From Phaeacidiphilus oryzae TH49 (GTDB lineage Bacteria; Actinomycetota; Actinomycetes; Streptomycetales; Streptomycetaceae): a DNA stretch of 64,000 bases. Below, one piece after another: positions 9,351-19,474 of this stretch. The position numbers and the translations under genes are program-made. The notes beneath the pieces are model-generated. The model made no database searches, was not told where the DNA came from, and saw only the letters and a list, made by a program, of their open reading frames with translations. Where the stretch lies: assembly GCF_000744815.1 (NCBI RefSeq), contig NZ_JQMQ01000005.1, positions 3,790,055 to 3,854,054 on the forward strand, in the 5' to 3' direction. Position 1 is the stretch's first letter. Each line of letters starts with the position of its first letter.

Positions 9351-10163
9351 GTGTCGGCGGTGGGCCGTAGGCTGATCGGCATGGCGAAGAGCGGTGGGGC
9401 CCGGCTGCCGGAGACGCGGACCGGGCTGGTGCGGCAGGCGCGGCGGATCAATCGGGCGCTGGCGGAGGTCTACCCGTACGCGCATCCGGAGCTGGATTTC
9501 GAGGATCCCTTCCAGCTGCTGGTGGCCACCGTGCTGTCGGCGCAGACCACCGACCTGCGGGTGAACCAGACGACCCCGGCGCTCTTCGCGAGGTATCCGA
9601 CCCCGGAGGACATGGCGGCGGCCGTTCCGGAGGAGCTGGAGGAGCTGATCCGGCCGACCGGGTTCTTCCGGGCGAAGGCCAAGGCGCTCCTCGGCCTGTC
9701 GGCGAAGCTCCGGGACGACTTCGGCGGCGAGGTGCCCGGCCGCCTGGAGGACCTGGTCACCCTCCCGGGGGTGGGTCGCAAGACGGCCAATGTGGTGCTC
9801 GGCAACGCCTTCGGGGTGCCCGGGATCACCGTGGACACCCACTTCGGGCGGCTGGCCCGGCGGTTCGGCTGGACCGGGTCCGAGGACCCGGTGGTGATCG
9901 AGCAGGACGTGGCCGGGCTCTTCCCGAAGTCGGAGTGGACGATGCTCTCGCACCGGCTGATCTTCCACGGCCGCCGGGTCTGCCACTCCCGCAAGCCGGC
10001 CTGCGGAGCCTGCCCGATCGCCGAGCTCTGCCCGTCGTACGGGGTCGGCGAGGTCGACGCCGAGAAGGCGCGGAAGCTCCTCAAGTACGAGATGGCCGGC
10101 CAGCCGGGGCAGCGGCTGAAGCCGCCGGAGGGTTTCCCGGGGGCGCCCGCGGCGCAGGGATGA
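9351..10163 (+). CDS. nth: Endonuclease III (DNA glycosylase/AP lyase)
   Basis: Removes oxidised pyrimidines in base-excision repair. The core [16 protein letters not shown] leads to the helix-hairpin-helix [13 protein letters not shown] with the catalytic Lys, then VDTHFGRL with the catalytic Asp. The C-terminal cluster [17 protein letters not shown] gives the C-x6-C-x2-C-x5-C iron-sulfur ligands. The start is uncertain: GTG at 9351 or ATG at 9381 (MAKSGG), neither with a strong ribosome binding site. The crp-nth divergent arrangement is conserved in Streptomyces and mycobacteria. Confidence 0.93.
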   Translation: MSAVGRRLIGMAKSGGARLPETRTGLVRQARRINRALAEVYPYAHPELDFEDPFQLLVATVLSAQTTDLRVNQTTPALFARYPTPEDMAAAVPEELEELIRPTGFFRAKAKALLGLSAKLRDDFGGEVPGRLEDLVTLPGVGRKTANVVLGNAFGVPGITVDTHFGRLARRFGWTGSEDPVVIEQDVAGLFPKSEWTMLSHRLIFHGRRVCHSRKPACGACPIAELCPSYGVGEVDAEKARKLLKYEMAGQPGQRLKPPEGFPGAPAAQG

Positions 10164-10266
10164 TCCCGAGGAACCGAGGAACACGGCTGAAAGAGGAACA
10201 CAGCAGAACAGGGGCGGGGTTCGGTCAGGTGCGGGGAACCGGGCCGGACGGAGACGGAGTGGGGCT

Positions 10267-10992
10267 GTGAGCGAGCATCAGCAGGCGCCGGAGGTGCCGA
10301 TCCCGGACTGGCTGGAGCCCGTACGCGAGGCCGCCAGGACGGTGCGTCCCGCCCAGTTGAGCCGGATGCTGCCGCCGGAGACCGGCGGCCGCCGCTCCGC
10401 TGTGCTGGTGCTCTTCGGCGAGGGCCCGGACGGCCCTGACCTCCTCTTCATCGAGCGGGCCCGGGCGCTGCGCTCGCACGCCGGTCAGCCGTCCTTCCCT
10501 GGCGGCTCGCTGGACCCGGAGGACGGCGATCCCGACGGCGAGGGCCCCGTCCGGGCGGCCCTGCGGGAGGCCGAGGAGGAGACGGGTCTCGACCCCTCGG
10601 GGGTGGTGGTCTTCGGCCGGCTGCCGAACCTCTACATCCCGGTGAGTGACTTCGTGGTCACCCCGGTGCTCGGCTGGTGGCGGCGGGAGACCCCGGTCGG
10701 GCCGGTCGATCCGGCGGAGGTGGCGGCGGTCTTCCGGGCCTCTGTGACGGAACTCACCGACCCGGCCAACCGCGCCTCGCTGCACCATCCGAGCGGGCTG
10801 ACCGGTCCGGCCTTCCTCATCGGCGACCACCTCATCTGGGGCTTCACCGCCGGGGTGACGGACCGTCTGTTCCACTACTGCGGCTGGGAGAAGCCGTGGG
10901 ACTCCTCCCGCCGGATCTCCCTCTCCGAATCGTCCATGAGGTTGGCGCTGCGCGAACGGGACGCGTACCGTCGCCGGTCTGCCGGCGGCTGA
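10267..10992 (+). CDS. Nudix hydrolase, CoA pyrophosphatase type
   Basis: 241 residues. The CoA-Nudix signature SHAGQPSFPGG precedes a Nudix box running into AALREAEEETGLDPSG. This is the NUDT7/NudL-type arrangement that cleaves coenzyme A and its thioesters. The mycobacterial neighbour of marP, Rv3672c, is the same type. GTG at 10267 is used; the 103 bases after nth hold no other gene. Confidence 0.88.
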   Translation: MSEHQQAPEVPIPDWLEPVREAARTVRPAQLSRMLPPETGGRRSAVLVLFGEGPDGPDLLFIERARALRSHAGQPSFPGGSLDPEDGDPDGEGPVRAALREAEEETGLDPSGVVVFGRLPNLYIPVSDFVVTPVLGWWRRETPVGPVDPAEVAAVFRASVTELTDPANRASLHHPSGLTGPAFLIGDHLIWGFTAGVTDRLFHYCGWEKPWDSSRRISLSESSMRLALRERDAYRRRSAGG

Positions 10993-11107
10993 CGCAGCGC
11001 TCGTCCGCGGCCGGGAGGCCGTCCGGGGACGGTCCCGGGAACTGCCGGGGCGCCGGCTGCGTGGCACGGGGGGTAGACCGACGATCCCGGCATGGGAAGG
11101 TTGACCG

Positions 11108-12292
11108 GTGAATGTCCTGGACGTCCTGCTGATCATCGCTGCGCTGGGGTTCGCCGTGTCCGGCTACCGGCAGGGCTTCGTCGTGGGCGTGCTCTCCGTG
11201 GTGGGCTTCATAGGCGGCGGCCTGATCGCGGTGCAGTTCCTGCCGCTGCTGCTGAAGCACCTCTCGCCGGGCGCGGTCTCCTCGATCGTCGCCGTGGTGG
11301 TGGTCATCGTCTGCGCCTCCATCGGCCAGGCGATCACCACCCACTGGGGCTGGCGGCTGCGCAAGCTGGTCGTCCGCGGGCCGATCCGGCCGCTGGACGG
11401 GTTCGGCGGCGCGGTGGTCAACGTCGGCGCGATGCTGCTGGTGGCCTGGCTGATCGGGTCGGCGCTGGCCGGCACCTCGCTGCCGACCGTCTCCAAGCAG
11501 GTCCGGGAGTCCCGGATCCTGGCGGGGGTGCAGCAGGCGCTGCCGCCCGGGGCCTCCGAGTGGTTCGGCAACTTCTCCTCGGTGCTGGCCAGGAACGGCT
11601 TCCCGCAGGTCTTCAACCCCTTCCAGAACGAGCCGATCACCCAGGTGCAGGCGCCCGACCCGGCGCTGGTGCACAGCGCGGGGGTGCGCCGGGCCAGCGG
11701 CTCGATCGTCAAGGTCGAGGGGACGGCGAACAGCTGCGGCAAGATCATCGAGGGCTCCGGCTTCGTCTACTCGCCGCACCGGGTGATCACCAACGCCCAT
11801 GTCGTCGGCGGGGTGACCAGCCCGACCGTGCAGATCGGCGGGGTGGGCTCGCTCTACCGGGCCAAGGTGGTGCTCTACGACCCCGAGCGGGACATCGCGG
11901 TGCTCGACGTCCCCTCGCTGGACGCCCCCTCGCTCTCCTTCGCCGGGCCCGCCAAGACCGACGACTCGGCGATCGTGGCCGGCTTCCCGGAGAACGGCCC
12001 CTTCGACGTCCAGCCGGCCCGGGTGCGCGGTGAGATCCAGGCCTCGGGCCCGGACATCTACCACAACCAGACCGTGGTGCGGGACGTCTACTCGCTCTAC
12101 TCGACGGTCCGCCAGGGCAACTCCGGCGGTCCTCTGCTGACGCCGGACGGGCGGGTCTACGGGGTGGTCTTCGCCAAGTCCCTGGACAGCTCGAACACCG
12201 GGTACGCGCTGACCGCCGCCGAGGTCCGCTCGGACGCGGCGGCCGGGGAGAACCGCACCCAGCCGGTGGACACCCAGGGCTGCGCGCTCTAG
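11108..12292 (+). CDS. Membrane-anchored serine protease, MarP-like
   Basis: 394 residues. Four hydrophobic segments with a CvpA-like membrane domain fill about residues 1-160 (MNVLDVLLIIAALGF and on). A trypsin-like protease domain follows, with His in TNAHVVGG, Asp in DPERDIAVLDV and Ser in QGNSGGPLL. In mycobacteria MarP (Rv3671c) works in the periplasm for acid resistance; gene order here (nth, Nudix, protease) matches. GTG at 11108 has GGAAGG a few bases upstream. Two Cys (NSCGK and QGCAL near the end) may form a disulfide. Confidence 0.9.
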   Translation: MNVLDVLLIIAALGFAVSGYRQGFVVGVLSVVGFIGGGLIAVQFLPLLLKHLSPGAVSSIVAVVVVIVCASIGQAITTHWGWRLRKLVVRGPIRPLDGFGGAVVNVGAMLLVAWLIGSALAGTSLPTVSKQVRESRILAGVQQALPPGASEWFGNFSSVLARNGFPQVFNPFQNEPITQVQAPDPALVHSAGVRRASGSIVKVEGTANSCGKIIEGSGFVYSPHRVITNAHVVGGVTSPTVQIGGVGSLYRAKVVLYDPERDIAVLDVPSLDAPSLSFAGPAKTDDSAIVAGFPENGPFDVQPARVRGEIQASGPDIYHNQTVVRDVYSLYSTVRQGNSGGPLLTPDGRVYGVVFAKSLDSSNTGYALTAAEVRSDAAAGENRTQPVDTQGCAL

Positions 12293-12545
12293 GCCCGCGG
12301 GGCTCGGGCGTCCATGGGACGGCGGCTCGGTGGGCTCGGGCCGCTCGGGGGTGGTCGCGCCCTGGAACCGCCTCGAACCGGAGTGCGAGGTACCGCGCGG
12401 CGGACCGGGCAGTGGAGGGAGTGTGAGGGCCGGCCCGCCCCGTCCGGACCGCCGCCCGGCGCGCCAAGATCATGCTGATAGCGTCTGGGTGATCGTGTTC
12501 CGGGGAGGCGGGCGGAGGCTTCCGCCGCAGGGGGGTCAGAACCTG

Positions 12546-13244
12546 ATGATGGGTCATTCGCACGCCGTCAGCGGGGCGTTGCTGTTCGTCGCCACCTCGC
12601 ACTTGGTGCCGCCGATGCTGCACCTCCACCTGAACGAGACGGACATAATCCTCGGCACCGTGATCGCCGCCGGCGCGGCCCTGCTGCCGGACCTGGACCA
12701 CCACGACGGCACCATCGCCAACTTCCTCGGCCCGGTGTCCAAGATCCTCTGCCGCTTCGTCGCCTGGATCTCCGGCGGGCACCGGCACGCGACCCACTCG
12801 CTGCTCTTCGTCGCCCTGGTCGCCGCCGGGACCTGGGCCGGGATCCACTACGTCGGCCGCTGGTTCACCCTGGGCCTGACCTTCTTCCTTCTCGCCCTGG
12901 CCGTACGGGCGTTGAACCTCTGCCCGCCCGGGCACGGGTTCGCGGCCTGGGGGACCATCGTGGTGGTGGCCGGGGTGGCGACGGTGGTCATCGACAGGTT
13001 CATCCCCTCCGAGCCCGGCTGGCTGCCGTACGCCGTGGCGCTGGGCACGCTGGCGCATCTGCTCGGCGACTGCCTCACCAAGCAGGGAGCGCCGCTGCTG
13101 TGGCCGCACAAGGAGCGGTACGAGCTGGTGCTGATCCAGCACAGCGGCAACAACGTGGAGACCAAGGTGCTGGTGCCGATCATGGGCCTGGCGACGGTCG
13201 CCCTGCTGTGGTTCACCGCGCTGGCCCCCGGCGCGATCAGCTGA
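12546..13244 (+). CDS. YdjM/DUF457-type membrane-bound metal-dependent hydrolase
   Basis: 232 residues with five or six membrane segments. Conserved polar motifs are MMGHSHAVSGA at the start, LLPDLDHHDG, GGHRHATHS and LGDCLTKQG, typical of the YdjM (LexA-regulated membrane hydrolase) family whose substrate is not established. Two adjacent ATG codons at 12546 and 12549 follow GGGGGG. The frame is open upstream to 12330, but that part is not family-like. The 253-base gap before it contains no gene I can support. Confidence 0.82.
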   Translation: MMGHSHAVSGALLFVATSHLVPPMLHLHLNETDIILGTVIAAGAALLPDLDHHDGTIANFLGPVSKILCRFVAWISGGHRHATHSLLFVALVAAGTWAGIHYVGRWFTLGLTFFLLALAVRALNLCPPGHGFAAWGTIVVVAGVATVVIDRFIPSEPGWLPYAVALGTLAHLLGDCLTKQGAPLLWPHKERYELVLIQHSGNNVETKVLVPIMGLATVALLWFTALAPGAIS

Positions 13245-13286
13245 CCGCCCGCCGGAATCAGGGCTGACCCTCCGTCAGCCCCCGGG

Positions 13287-13505
13287 TCAGGCCCGGCGGC
13301 TGAGCCGGGAGGTGACCCAGCGGGCGCGCCGCCCGATGATGCGGGGGATGCCGACGTGGTCCTGGACGCCCTCCGGGGCGTCGGCGCCGGCGAGGCCTGG
13401 GATGCCTCCCCGGAGGTTGAACGGGTCGCTCCCGCCGGCCTGCGCGTGGCGGCGCCGGCTTCGGGAGACTGAGGCAGCACTGACGCGGTCGTGCATCCAG
13501 CTCAT
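13287..13505 (-). CDS. Small hypothetical protein
   Basis: A possible 72-residue basic protein (starts MSWMHDRVSAAS, ends TSRLSRRA). I do not recognise it. Third codon positions are almost all G or C, as in real genes here, but there is no strong ribosome binding site. It contains PFNLRGGIPGLAG and DHVGIPRIIGRRARW. It lies between convergent neighbours on the same strand as the alpha/beta hydrolase. Confidence 0.4.
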   Translation of the reverse strand: MSWMHDRVSAASVSRSRRRHAQAGGSDPFNLRGGIPGLAGADAPEGVQDHVGIPRIIGRRARWVTSRLSRRA

Positions 13506-13563
13506 ACAGCAGAACGTGCCCCCGGGGGCGCAGGGGTAATCCCCGGCGCATCCCCGAAATGGC

Positions 13564-14511
13564 CTATGCGCTTGTCCTATTTGAATACTTGAGCGAGCCG
13601 GAGGAGAGCTCGGAAAGCCAGCCCAGCAGCTCCCGGTTGAGCCCCTCCGGGTCCTCCTCCTGCGGGAGATGCCCGACGCCGTCCAGCAGCCGCCACCGGT
13701 ACGGCGCCGCGACGTACTCCTCGGCGCCCTGGGCGGTGGAGGCCAGCAGCACCGGGTCGAGGGCGCCGTGGAGGTGGAGGACGGGCGCGCGCACCGGGCG
13801 CTTCATCCGCCGGGAGAACTGGAAGCCGTCCGGCCGGGCCATCGAGCGCATCAGCCAGCGGAACGGCTCCACCGAGCAGTGGGCGGTCGCCGGGATCCGC
13901 ATCGCCCGCTGGTAGACCAGCAGGGTCTTCTCGTCCAGCAGGTCGGGGCCGGTCCAGGAGTTGATGTACTCGCCGACCAGCTCTCCGCCGTCCGCGGTGA
14001 GCTGACGCTCCGGCAGCCACGGGCGCTGCAGCGCCAGCAGGTGGTCGGCCGCGTGGACCTGCCGCGGGTCGCTGAGCAGCGCCCGCCGCATCCGCCGCGG
14101 ATGGGCGGCCGAGACCACCGCGAGCCCGCGCACCAGGGACGGCCGCATGGCCGCCGCCGTCCAGGAGAGGAATCCGCCCCAGTCGTGGCCGACCAGCACC
14201 GCGTCCGGCTCGCCGAGCGAGCGGACCACCCCGGTGATGTCCAGGGCCAGGTTCGGCGGGTCGTAGCCGCGCGGGGTGTGGTCGCTGCCGCCGACCCCGC
14301 GCAGGTCCATCGCCACCGCCCGGTAGCCGGCCTCGGCGAGGGCGGTCATCTGGTGGCGCCAGGTCCACCAGAACAGCGGCCAGCCGTGCACCAGCAGTAC
14401 GAGGGGCCCCTCGCCGAGCTCGGCGATGTGGAAGCGGGCGCCGTTGGCCGAGACGTCGCGGTGCGTCCACGGCCCTTCGATACGGGTGTCCGGGGTCTGT
14501 TCGGAGGACAT
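13564..14511 (-). CDS. Alpha/beta hydrolase, epoxide-hydrolase-like
   Basis: 315 residues. HGWPLFWWTW carries the HGxP oxyanion motif. VLVGHDWGG gives an aspartate nucleophile, the hallmark of epoxide hydrolases and haloalkane dehalogenases rather than serine esterases. GVGHLPQEEDPE near the C-terminus supplies the catalytic His. The mycobacterial locus has an epoxide hydrolase (EphE, Rv3670) in the same position. ATG at 14511. Confidence 0.85.
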   Translation of the reverse strand: MSSEQTPDTRIEGPWTHRDVSANGARFHIAELGEGPLVLLVHGWPLFWWTWRHQMTALAEAGYRAVAMDLRGVGGSDHTPRGYDPPNLALDITGVVRSLGEPDAVLVGHDWGGFLSWTAAAMRPSLVRGLAVVSAAHPRRMRRALLSDPRQVHAADHLLALQRPWLPERQLTADGGELVGEYINSWTGPDLLDEKTLLVYQRAMRIPATAHCSVEPFRWLMRSMARPDGFQFSRRMKRPVRAPVLHLHGALDPVLLASTAQGAEEYVAAPYRWRLLDGVGHLPQEEDPEGLNRELLGWLSELSSGSLKYSNRTSA

Positions 14512-14625
14512 ACCGAGAGCGTGTCACATCCTCGGAGCGGCTGCGTCATCCGAGCGAGCGAACCGGTGGGGCCGGGTCTCCTACCGACGTTCTAGGGATC
14601 CCCCGGGGGCGGTACCGGCGGGACG

Positions 14626-15123
14626 CTAGCGGGACTCGATGGCAGCGCGGTCCGCGGCAGCGGTGAGCTCGCCGTCGGCGGACGAGAGGGCCGGACGCGG
14701 CTTCGCCTTCTTCAGCACGTCCACCGTGGCCTTGGAGGACTCGATGGTCTTCTGCGGCGGCTTGACCTTCTTCACGAACCGCACCCCGACCAGCGCCGCG
14801 ATCCCGGCGACCAGCACATACGCCCCGCCCACGATCAGGAAGCAGGCCCAGAGCGGCAGCGGGATGTTGTGCAGCCCGTAGGCGGCGGCGAAGCTGAACA
14901 TCGGGATCGAGGCGAGGAAGACCAGCGCGGCCCCGCCGAACGAGGCGCCGCCCACCGCCCCCCGCGTCACGTCCTTCTTGATCTCGACCTTGGCCAGCGC
15001 GATCTCGTCGTGCACCAGCTGGGAGAGGTCGGCCGTGGCGGAGGCGAAGAGCTGACCGATGGAACGCTCACCGCCCGACTCGTTCCCCACACCCGTCGCG
15101 GGCCCGTCGGCGACAGTGGACAT
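14626..15123 (-). CDS. Holin-superfamily (DUF1469) membrane protein
   Basis: 165 residues. The N-terminal half is soluble (IGQLFASATADLSQLVHDEI), followed by two hydrophobic helices at about residues 65-120, then a Lys-rich tail. This is the Phage_holin_3_6/DUF1469 layout found in core actinobacterial genomes, not evidence of a prophage. The start is ATG at 15123 (MSTVADGP), preceded by GGAAGGAA; an ATG ten codons upstream lacks such a site. Function is unknown. Confidence 0.78.
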   Translation of the reverse strand: MSTVADGPATGVGNESGGERSIGQLFASATADLSQLVHDEIALAKVEIKKDVTRGAVGGASFGGAALVFLASIPMFSFAAAYGLHNIPLPLWACFLIVGGAYVLVAGIAALVGVRFVKKVKPPQKTIESSKATVDVLKKAKPRPALSSADGELTAAADRAAIESR

Positions 15124-15220
15124 GGCGCGTTCCTTCCGGTCAGGTTCTGGCACTCCATCAGATCATGCCCCCAGCCCGGCGAGGGGCACCACTCGGCCCC
15201 CCGCGGGCGGCCGTCCGCTG

Positions 15221-16510
15221 TCACTCCGACGGGGCAGAGGGCCGCGAGTCGGCGGGGGCCCGCTCCTCGCCCTCCTCCTGCCACAGTCGGCGGTAGTACC
15301 GGTTGCGCCGGGCCAGCAGCACCGCCGCGACCAGCGCGCAGAGCACCGAGCCGATCAGCACGGCGGCCTTGCAGCGGTCCGCCAGCCCCAGGTCGCCCGG
15401 AAAGGCGAGCTCCGAGACGAGCAGCGAGACCGTGAACCCGATACCGGAGAGTACCGACATGGCGAACAGATCGGCCCACCGCAGTTCGGAATTGAGCTCG
15501 GCGCGGGTGAATCTGGCCGCCAGCCAGGTGCCCCCGAAGACCCCCACGGACTTGCCGACCAGCAGGCCGACCACCACCCCGAGCGGCGGGGCCGAGGTGA
15601 AGACCTCGCTCAGAACCTTCCCCGAGATCGGCACGCCGGCGGCGAAGAGGGCGAACACCGGGACGCAGAAGCCGGCCGAGAGCGGCCGCAGCAGATGCTC
15701 GACGTCCTCCCCCCGGGAGGGGGCCGCGCCCTCGGGCCCCTTGCGGCAGGGCATCAGCAGGCCCATCGCCACCCCGGCCACCGTGGCGTGGACGCCGCTC
15801 TCGTGGGTGAGCGCCCAGACCACCAGCGCCAGCGGCAGGTACACGTACCAGCCGCGCACCCGGGCGCGGTGGAGCAGGCCGAAGAAGACCACGCCGAGCG
15901 CGGCCAGGCCGAGCGCCCAGAGCTTGATCCCGGAGCTGTAGAAGAGCGCGATGATCAGGATCGCCAGCAGGTCGTCGACCACCGCCAGGGTCAGCAGGAA
16001 GGCCCGCAGCGCCGACGGCAGATGGGTGCCGGCGACGGCCAGCACGCCCAGCGCGAACGCGATGTCGGTGGCGGTCGGGATCGCCCAGCCGCCCGGGCGC
16101 CCGCCGGACCCCAGGTTGACCAGCGTGAACAGCACGGCCGGCAGCAGTACCCCGCAGACCGCGCCGACCACCGGCAGCACGGCGGCGCGCGGATCGCGGA
16201 GCTCGCCCGCGACCAGCTCGCGCTTCAGCTCGATGCCGGCCACGAAGAAGAAGACGGTGAGCAACCCGTCCTTGGCCCAGACGTCGACCGGCAGGTGGAG
16301 GTGGACCGCCGAGGGCCCGAGCTCCCAGTGCAGCACCTCGAGATAGCCGCCCGGCCACAGGTTCGCCCAGACGAGCGCGGCCACGGCCGCGGCGATCAGC
16401 AGCAGCCCGCCGGTGGTCTCGGCGCGCAGCACGTCGGCCAGGAAGGCCCGCTCCGGCAGCGGCAGCCGGGCCAGGAACTGACGCCGTGTCGGCGGAGTGT
16501 CGTTGCCCAC
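15221..16510 (-). CDS. nhaA: Na+/H+ antiporter NhaA
   Basis: 429 residues with about twelve membrane segments. The ion-binding aspartate pair appears in LAVVDDLLAILI, and TATDIAFALGVLAV is a conserved NhaA helix. It exports sodium in exchange for protons at the cytoplasmic membrane. GTG at 16510 starts MGNDTPPTRRQFL; the Arg/Lys-rich N-terminus and charged C-tail (RNRYYRRLWQEEGEE) are cytoplasmic extensions. It lies between acsA and the holin-like gene on the same strand. Confidence 0.93.
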   Translation of the reverse strand: MGNDTPPTRRQFLARLPLPERAFLADVLRAETTGGLLLIAAAVAALVWANLWPGGYLEVLHWELGPSAVHLHLPVDVWAKDGLLTVFFFVAGIELKRELVAGELRDPRAAVLPVVGAVCGVLLPAVLFTLVNLGSGGRPGGWAIPTATDIAFALGVLAVAGTHLPSALRAFLLTLAVVDDLLAILIIALFYSSGIKLWALGLAALGVVFFGLLHRARVRGWYVYLPLALVVWALTHESGVHATVAGVAMGLLMPCRKGPEGAAPSRGEDVEHLLRPLSAGFCVPVFALFAAGVPISGKVLSEVFTSAPPLGVVVGLLVGKSVGVFGGTWLAARFTRAELNSELRWADLFAMSVLSGIGFTVSLLVSELAFPGDLGLADRCKAAVLIGSVLCALVAAVLLARRNRYYRRLWQEEGEERAPADSRPSAPSE

Positions 16511-16605
16511 AGGCGCAGCGTAGGTATCCCCCGGTCACCCGGCCTGCGCGGTTAGCCCGACCGCCGAACGCGGGACGCCCCCGGCCCCGCCCCGAAGGGC
16601 TGGAC

Positions 16606-16627
16606 CAGGGGCGTGGGGAACCGCGTG
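16606..16627 (+). repeat. Dispersed Streptomyces-type intergenic repeat, copy 2
   Basis: A 22-base element with the core GGGGCGTGGGGAACCGCGTG, matching the copy at 8243-8264 with three substitutions and in the same orientation. It lies in the 207-base gap between acsA and nhaA. Confidence 0.5.
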
Positions 16628-16717
16628 CCCGGCGGCCGGCCGCGGCCCCGGATCCGGCGACGGCCCGGGCTGCCCCCGGACCCCGCCGCCCACGGCACCG
16701 CGCCGGGCCGCTCGCGC

Positions 16718-18676
16718 TCAGTCCTCGCTGGCCGCGCTGGGCAGCTTCGCCTGGATCAGGTCCATGACGGTGCTGTCGGCCAGCGTGGTGACGTCGCCGA
16801 TCTGCCGGTTCTCCGCGACGTCGCGGAGGAGGCGGCGCATGATCTTGCCGGACCGGGTCTTCGGCAGCTCGGTCACGGTGAGGATCCGCTTCGGCTTGGC
16901 GATCGGCCCGAGCGTCTTGCCCACGTGGTCGCGGAGCTCGGCGAGGAGGGCGTCGCCGTCATCGGAGGCCGCCGTGCCGCGGAGGATGACGAACGCCACG
17001 ATGGCCTGGCCGGTGGTCGCGTCGGTGGCGCCGACGACCGCGGACTCGGCCACCTTGGGGTGCGAGACCAGCGCCGACTCCACCTCGGTGGTGGAGATGT
17101 TGTGACCGGAGACCAGCATCACGTCGTCCACCCGGCCGAGCAGCCAGATGTCGCCGTCGTCGTCCTTCTTGGCGCCGTCGCCGGCGAAGTACCGGCCCGG
17201 GAAGCGGGACCAGTAGGTGTCGATGTACCGCTGGTCGTCGCCCCAGATGGTACGGAGCATGGACGGCCACGGCTCGGTCAGCACCAGGTAGCCGCCGGCC
17301 CCGTCCGGCACCTCGCGGCCCTCGTCGTCCACCACGGTGGCGGAGATGCCCGGCAGCGGCACCTGGGCCGCGCCCGGCTTGGTCTCGGTGACGCCCGGCA
17401 GCGGGCTGATCATGATGGCCCCGGTCTCGGTCTGCCACCAGGTGTCCACGATCGGGCAGCGCTCGCCGCCGATGTTCTTCCGGTACCAGATCCACGCCTC
17501 GGGGTTGATCGGCTCGCCGACGCTGCCCAGCACCCGCAGCGAGGAGAGGTCGAACTTGGCGGGGATGTCGTCGCCCCACTTCATGAACGTCCGGATCGCG
17601 GTCGGGGCCGCGTAGAGGATGCTCACCTTGTACTTCTGGATGATCTCCCAGAACCGGCCCTGGTGCGGGGTGTCCGGGGTGCCCTCGTACATCACCTGGG
17701 TGGCGCCGTTGGAGAGCGGGCCGTATACGAAGTACGAGTGGCCGGTCACCCAGCCGATGTCGGCGGTGCACCAGTAGACGTCGGTCTCCGGCTTGAGGTC
17801 GAAGACCGCGTGGTGGGTGTACGAGACCTGGGTCAGATAGCCGCCGGAGGTGTGGAGGATGCCCTTCGGCTTACCGGTCGTCCCCGAGGTGTAGAGGATG
17901 AAGAGCGGGTGCTCGGCCTCGAAGGCCTCCGGGGTGTGCTCGGGGGACTGGCCCTCGACCAGCTCGTGCCACCACTTGTCCTTCTCGCCCCAGCTGACGT
18001 CCTGGCCGGTCCGGCGGACGACCAGGACGTTCTCGATGGTGGGGCAGCGCGGGACGGCCTCGTCGACGATCGCCTTCAGCGCGTTCGGCTTGCCGCGCCG
18101 GTAGCCGCCGTCGGCGGTGATCACCAGCTTGGCGTCGGCGTCCTGGATGCGGGCGGACAGCGCCTCGGCGGAGAAGCCGCCGAAGACCACCGAGTGGGCG
18201 GCGCCGATGCGGGCGCAGGCCAGCATGGCGATCGCGGTCTCCGGGATCATCGGCATGTAGACGGCGACCCGGTCGCCCTTCCGGATGCCGAGCTCGGTCA
18301 GGGCGTTGGCGGCCTTGCCGACCTCGTCCTTGAGCTGGGCGTAGGTGAGGGTGCGGCCGTCCCCGGGCTCGCCCTCGAAGTGGATGGCCACCCGGTCCCC
18401 GTGGCCGGCCTCGACGTGCCGGTCCACGCAGTTGTAGGCCACGTTGAGCCGGCCGTCCTGGAACCACTTGGCGAACGGCGGGTTCGACCAGTCCAGCGTC
18501 TCGGTGGGCTCCACCTCCCAGGAGAGGCGGCGGGCCTGCTCCGCCCAGAACGCCAGGCGGTCCTCCTTGGCGTGGGCATAGGCGTCGGCGGTCACGTTGG
18601 CGGCGGCTGCGAGCTCCCTAGGAGGCGCGAACCGCCGCTCTTCCTTCAGCAGGTTGGCCAGGCTCTCGTTGCTCAA
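16718..18676 (-). CDS. acsA: Acetyl-CoA synthetase
   Basis: 652 residues, the full length of AMP-forming acetate-CoA ligase. Motifs are the P-loop [29 protein letters not shown] and the C-terminal [14 protein letters not shown], whose Lys is the catalytic and regulatory acetylation site. The N-terminal ACAS_N domain ([16 protein letters not shown]) is complete. It activates acetate in the cytoplasm. It is transcribed alone or with the upstream carbonic anhydrase (84-base gap). Confidence 0.96.
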   Translation of the reverse strand: MSNESLANLLKEERRFAPPRELAAAANVTADAYAHAKEDRLAFWAEQARRLSWEVEPTETLDWSNPPFAKWFQDGRLNVAYNCVDRHVEAGHGDRVAIHFEGEPGDGRTLTYAQLKDEVGKAANALTELGIRKGDRVAVYMPMIPETAIAMLACARIGAAHSVVFGGFSAEALSARIQDADAKLVITADGGYRRGKPNALKAIVDEAVPRCPTIENVLVVRRTGQDVSWGEKDKWWHELVEGQSPEHTPEAFEAEHPLFILYTSGTTGKPKGILHTSGGYLTQVSYTHHAVFDLKPETDVYWCTADIGWVTGHSYFVYGPLSNGATQVMYEGTPDTPHQGRFWEIIQKYKVSILYAAPTAIRTFMKWGDDIPAKFDLSSLRVLGSVGEPINPEAWIWYRKNIGGERCPIVDTWWQTETGAIMISPLPGVTETKPGAAQVPLPGISATVVDDEGREVPDGAGGYLVLTEPWPSMLRTIWGDDQRYIDTYWSRFPGRYFAGDGAKKDDDGDIWLLGRVDDVMLVSGHNISTTEVESALVSHPKVAESAVVGATDATTGQAIVAFVILRGTAASDDGDALLAELRDHVGKTLGPIAKPKRILTVTELPKTRSGKIMRRLLRDVAENRQIGDVTTLADSTVMDLIQAKLPSAASED

Positions 18677-18760
18677 CGTGCTCTCCTCATCGAGTGGTGT
18701 GCCCGTGGCCTAGCTCACCAGTAGGAAGGCACTGCTGACAAGACCTGTTGGAGCAGAGGT

Positions 18761-19393
18761 TTAGACCTTTTCCGCAAGGCTTTCCGGAATACGGTCCTCC
18801 ACCGCCGCGAATCCCGCTTCCGTCAGCAGAAATGCCTGCGTACGGGCCAGGTCGAGGTACATTCCTGCGACCTTGATCCGGCCTTCTCCGAGGCCGTCGC
18901 GGACGGCCGGATGCGCGCGCAGATTCTCCACCTGCTGTTCGATGTTGGTGAGGCAGAGCCGCTCCAGCGGGTCGTCCGCCGCACCGTGGGCGAACCGGGC
19001 CGGCGCGGTACGGGAGCGCTGCAGCGAGTCCTGGCCGTGCCGCAGCCACCGGGTCAGCGGCGTCCCGGCGGCGCCCTGCCTGCGGTGGGCCCCGTGCAGG
19101 AGGGAGCGCATGGCCCCGCAGCCGGAGTGGCCGCAGACGGTGAGGGCGCGGACGCCGAGCACGGCCACCGCGTACTCGACGGCGGCACCGACCGGGTCGT
19201 CCGGGGCGACGGTGTCCGCGGAGTGCGCGGCGACCGGCACCAGGTTGCCGAGGGTGCGGACGGTGAAGAGGTCGCCGGGACCGCCGCCGGTGGCCGGCCC
19301 ACCGGTGGCCGGTGGCGGCGGCATCCGGGAGTCCGCGCAGGTGAGGAGGAGCCGCGCCATGGTGACACCAACTTCCGGTAAAGAGCGGGTCAT
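18761..19393 (-). CDS. Beta-carbonic anhydrase
   Basis: 210 residues. Zinc ligands are visible as CADSR near residue 19 (Cys, Asp-Arg dyad) and HSGCGAM (His and Cys) near residue 90. GDLFTVRTLGNLVP is the conserved strand between them. ATG at 19393 is used; an ATG at 19360 (MARLLLTCADSR) is also possible. It interconverts CO2 and bicarbonate. The gene order acsA-carbonic anhydrase suggests shared use in carbon metabolism, an inference only. Confidence 0.88.
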   Translation of the reverse strand: MTRSLPEVGVTMARLLLTCADSRMPPPPATGGPATGGGPGDLFTVRTLGNLVPVAAHSADTVAPDDPVGAAVEYAVAVLGVRALTVCGHSGCGAMRSLLHGAHRRQGAAGTPLTRWLRHGQDSLQRSRTAPARFAHGAADDPLERLCLTNIEQQVENLRAHPAVRDGLGEGRIKVAGMYLDLARTQAFLLTEAGFAAVEDRIPESLAEKV

Positions 19394-19474
19394 GTTCTCT
19401 TTACCGTCGGCGGGGGATGAAGATCCGCTCCCGCGGGCCGAATTCGCCCGCAGGAGTGAGGGGGTGACGGCGGA

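Noticed and set aside
12330-12545. 72-residue N-terminal extension of the membrane hydrolase
   Set aside because: Pro/Arg-rich read-through with no conservation; MMGHSHAVSG at 12546 is the family start and follows a G-rich ribosome binding site.
14626-15123. Prophage remnant suggested by a holin-like gene
   Set aside because: DUF1469 proteins are core genes in actinobacteria and no other phage gene is nearby; the mycobacterial locus has a similar membrane protein here.
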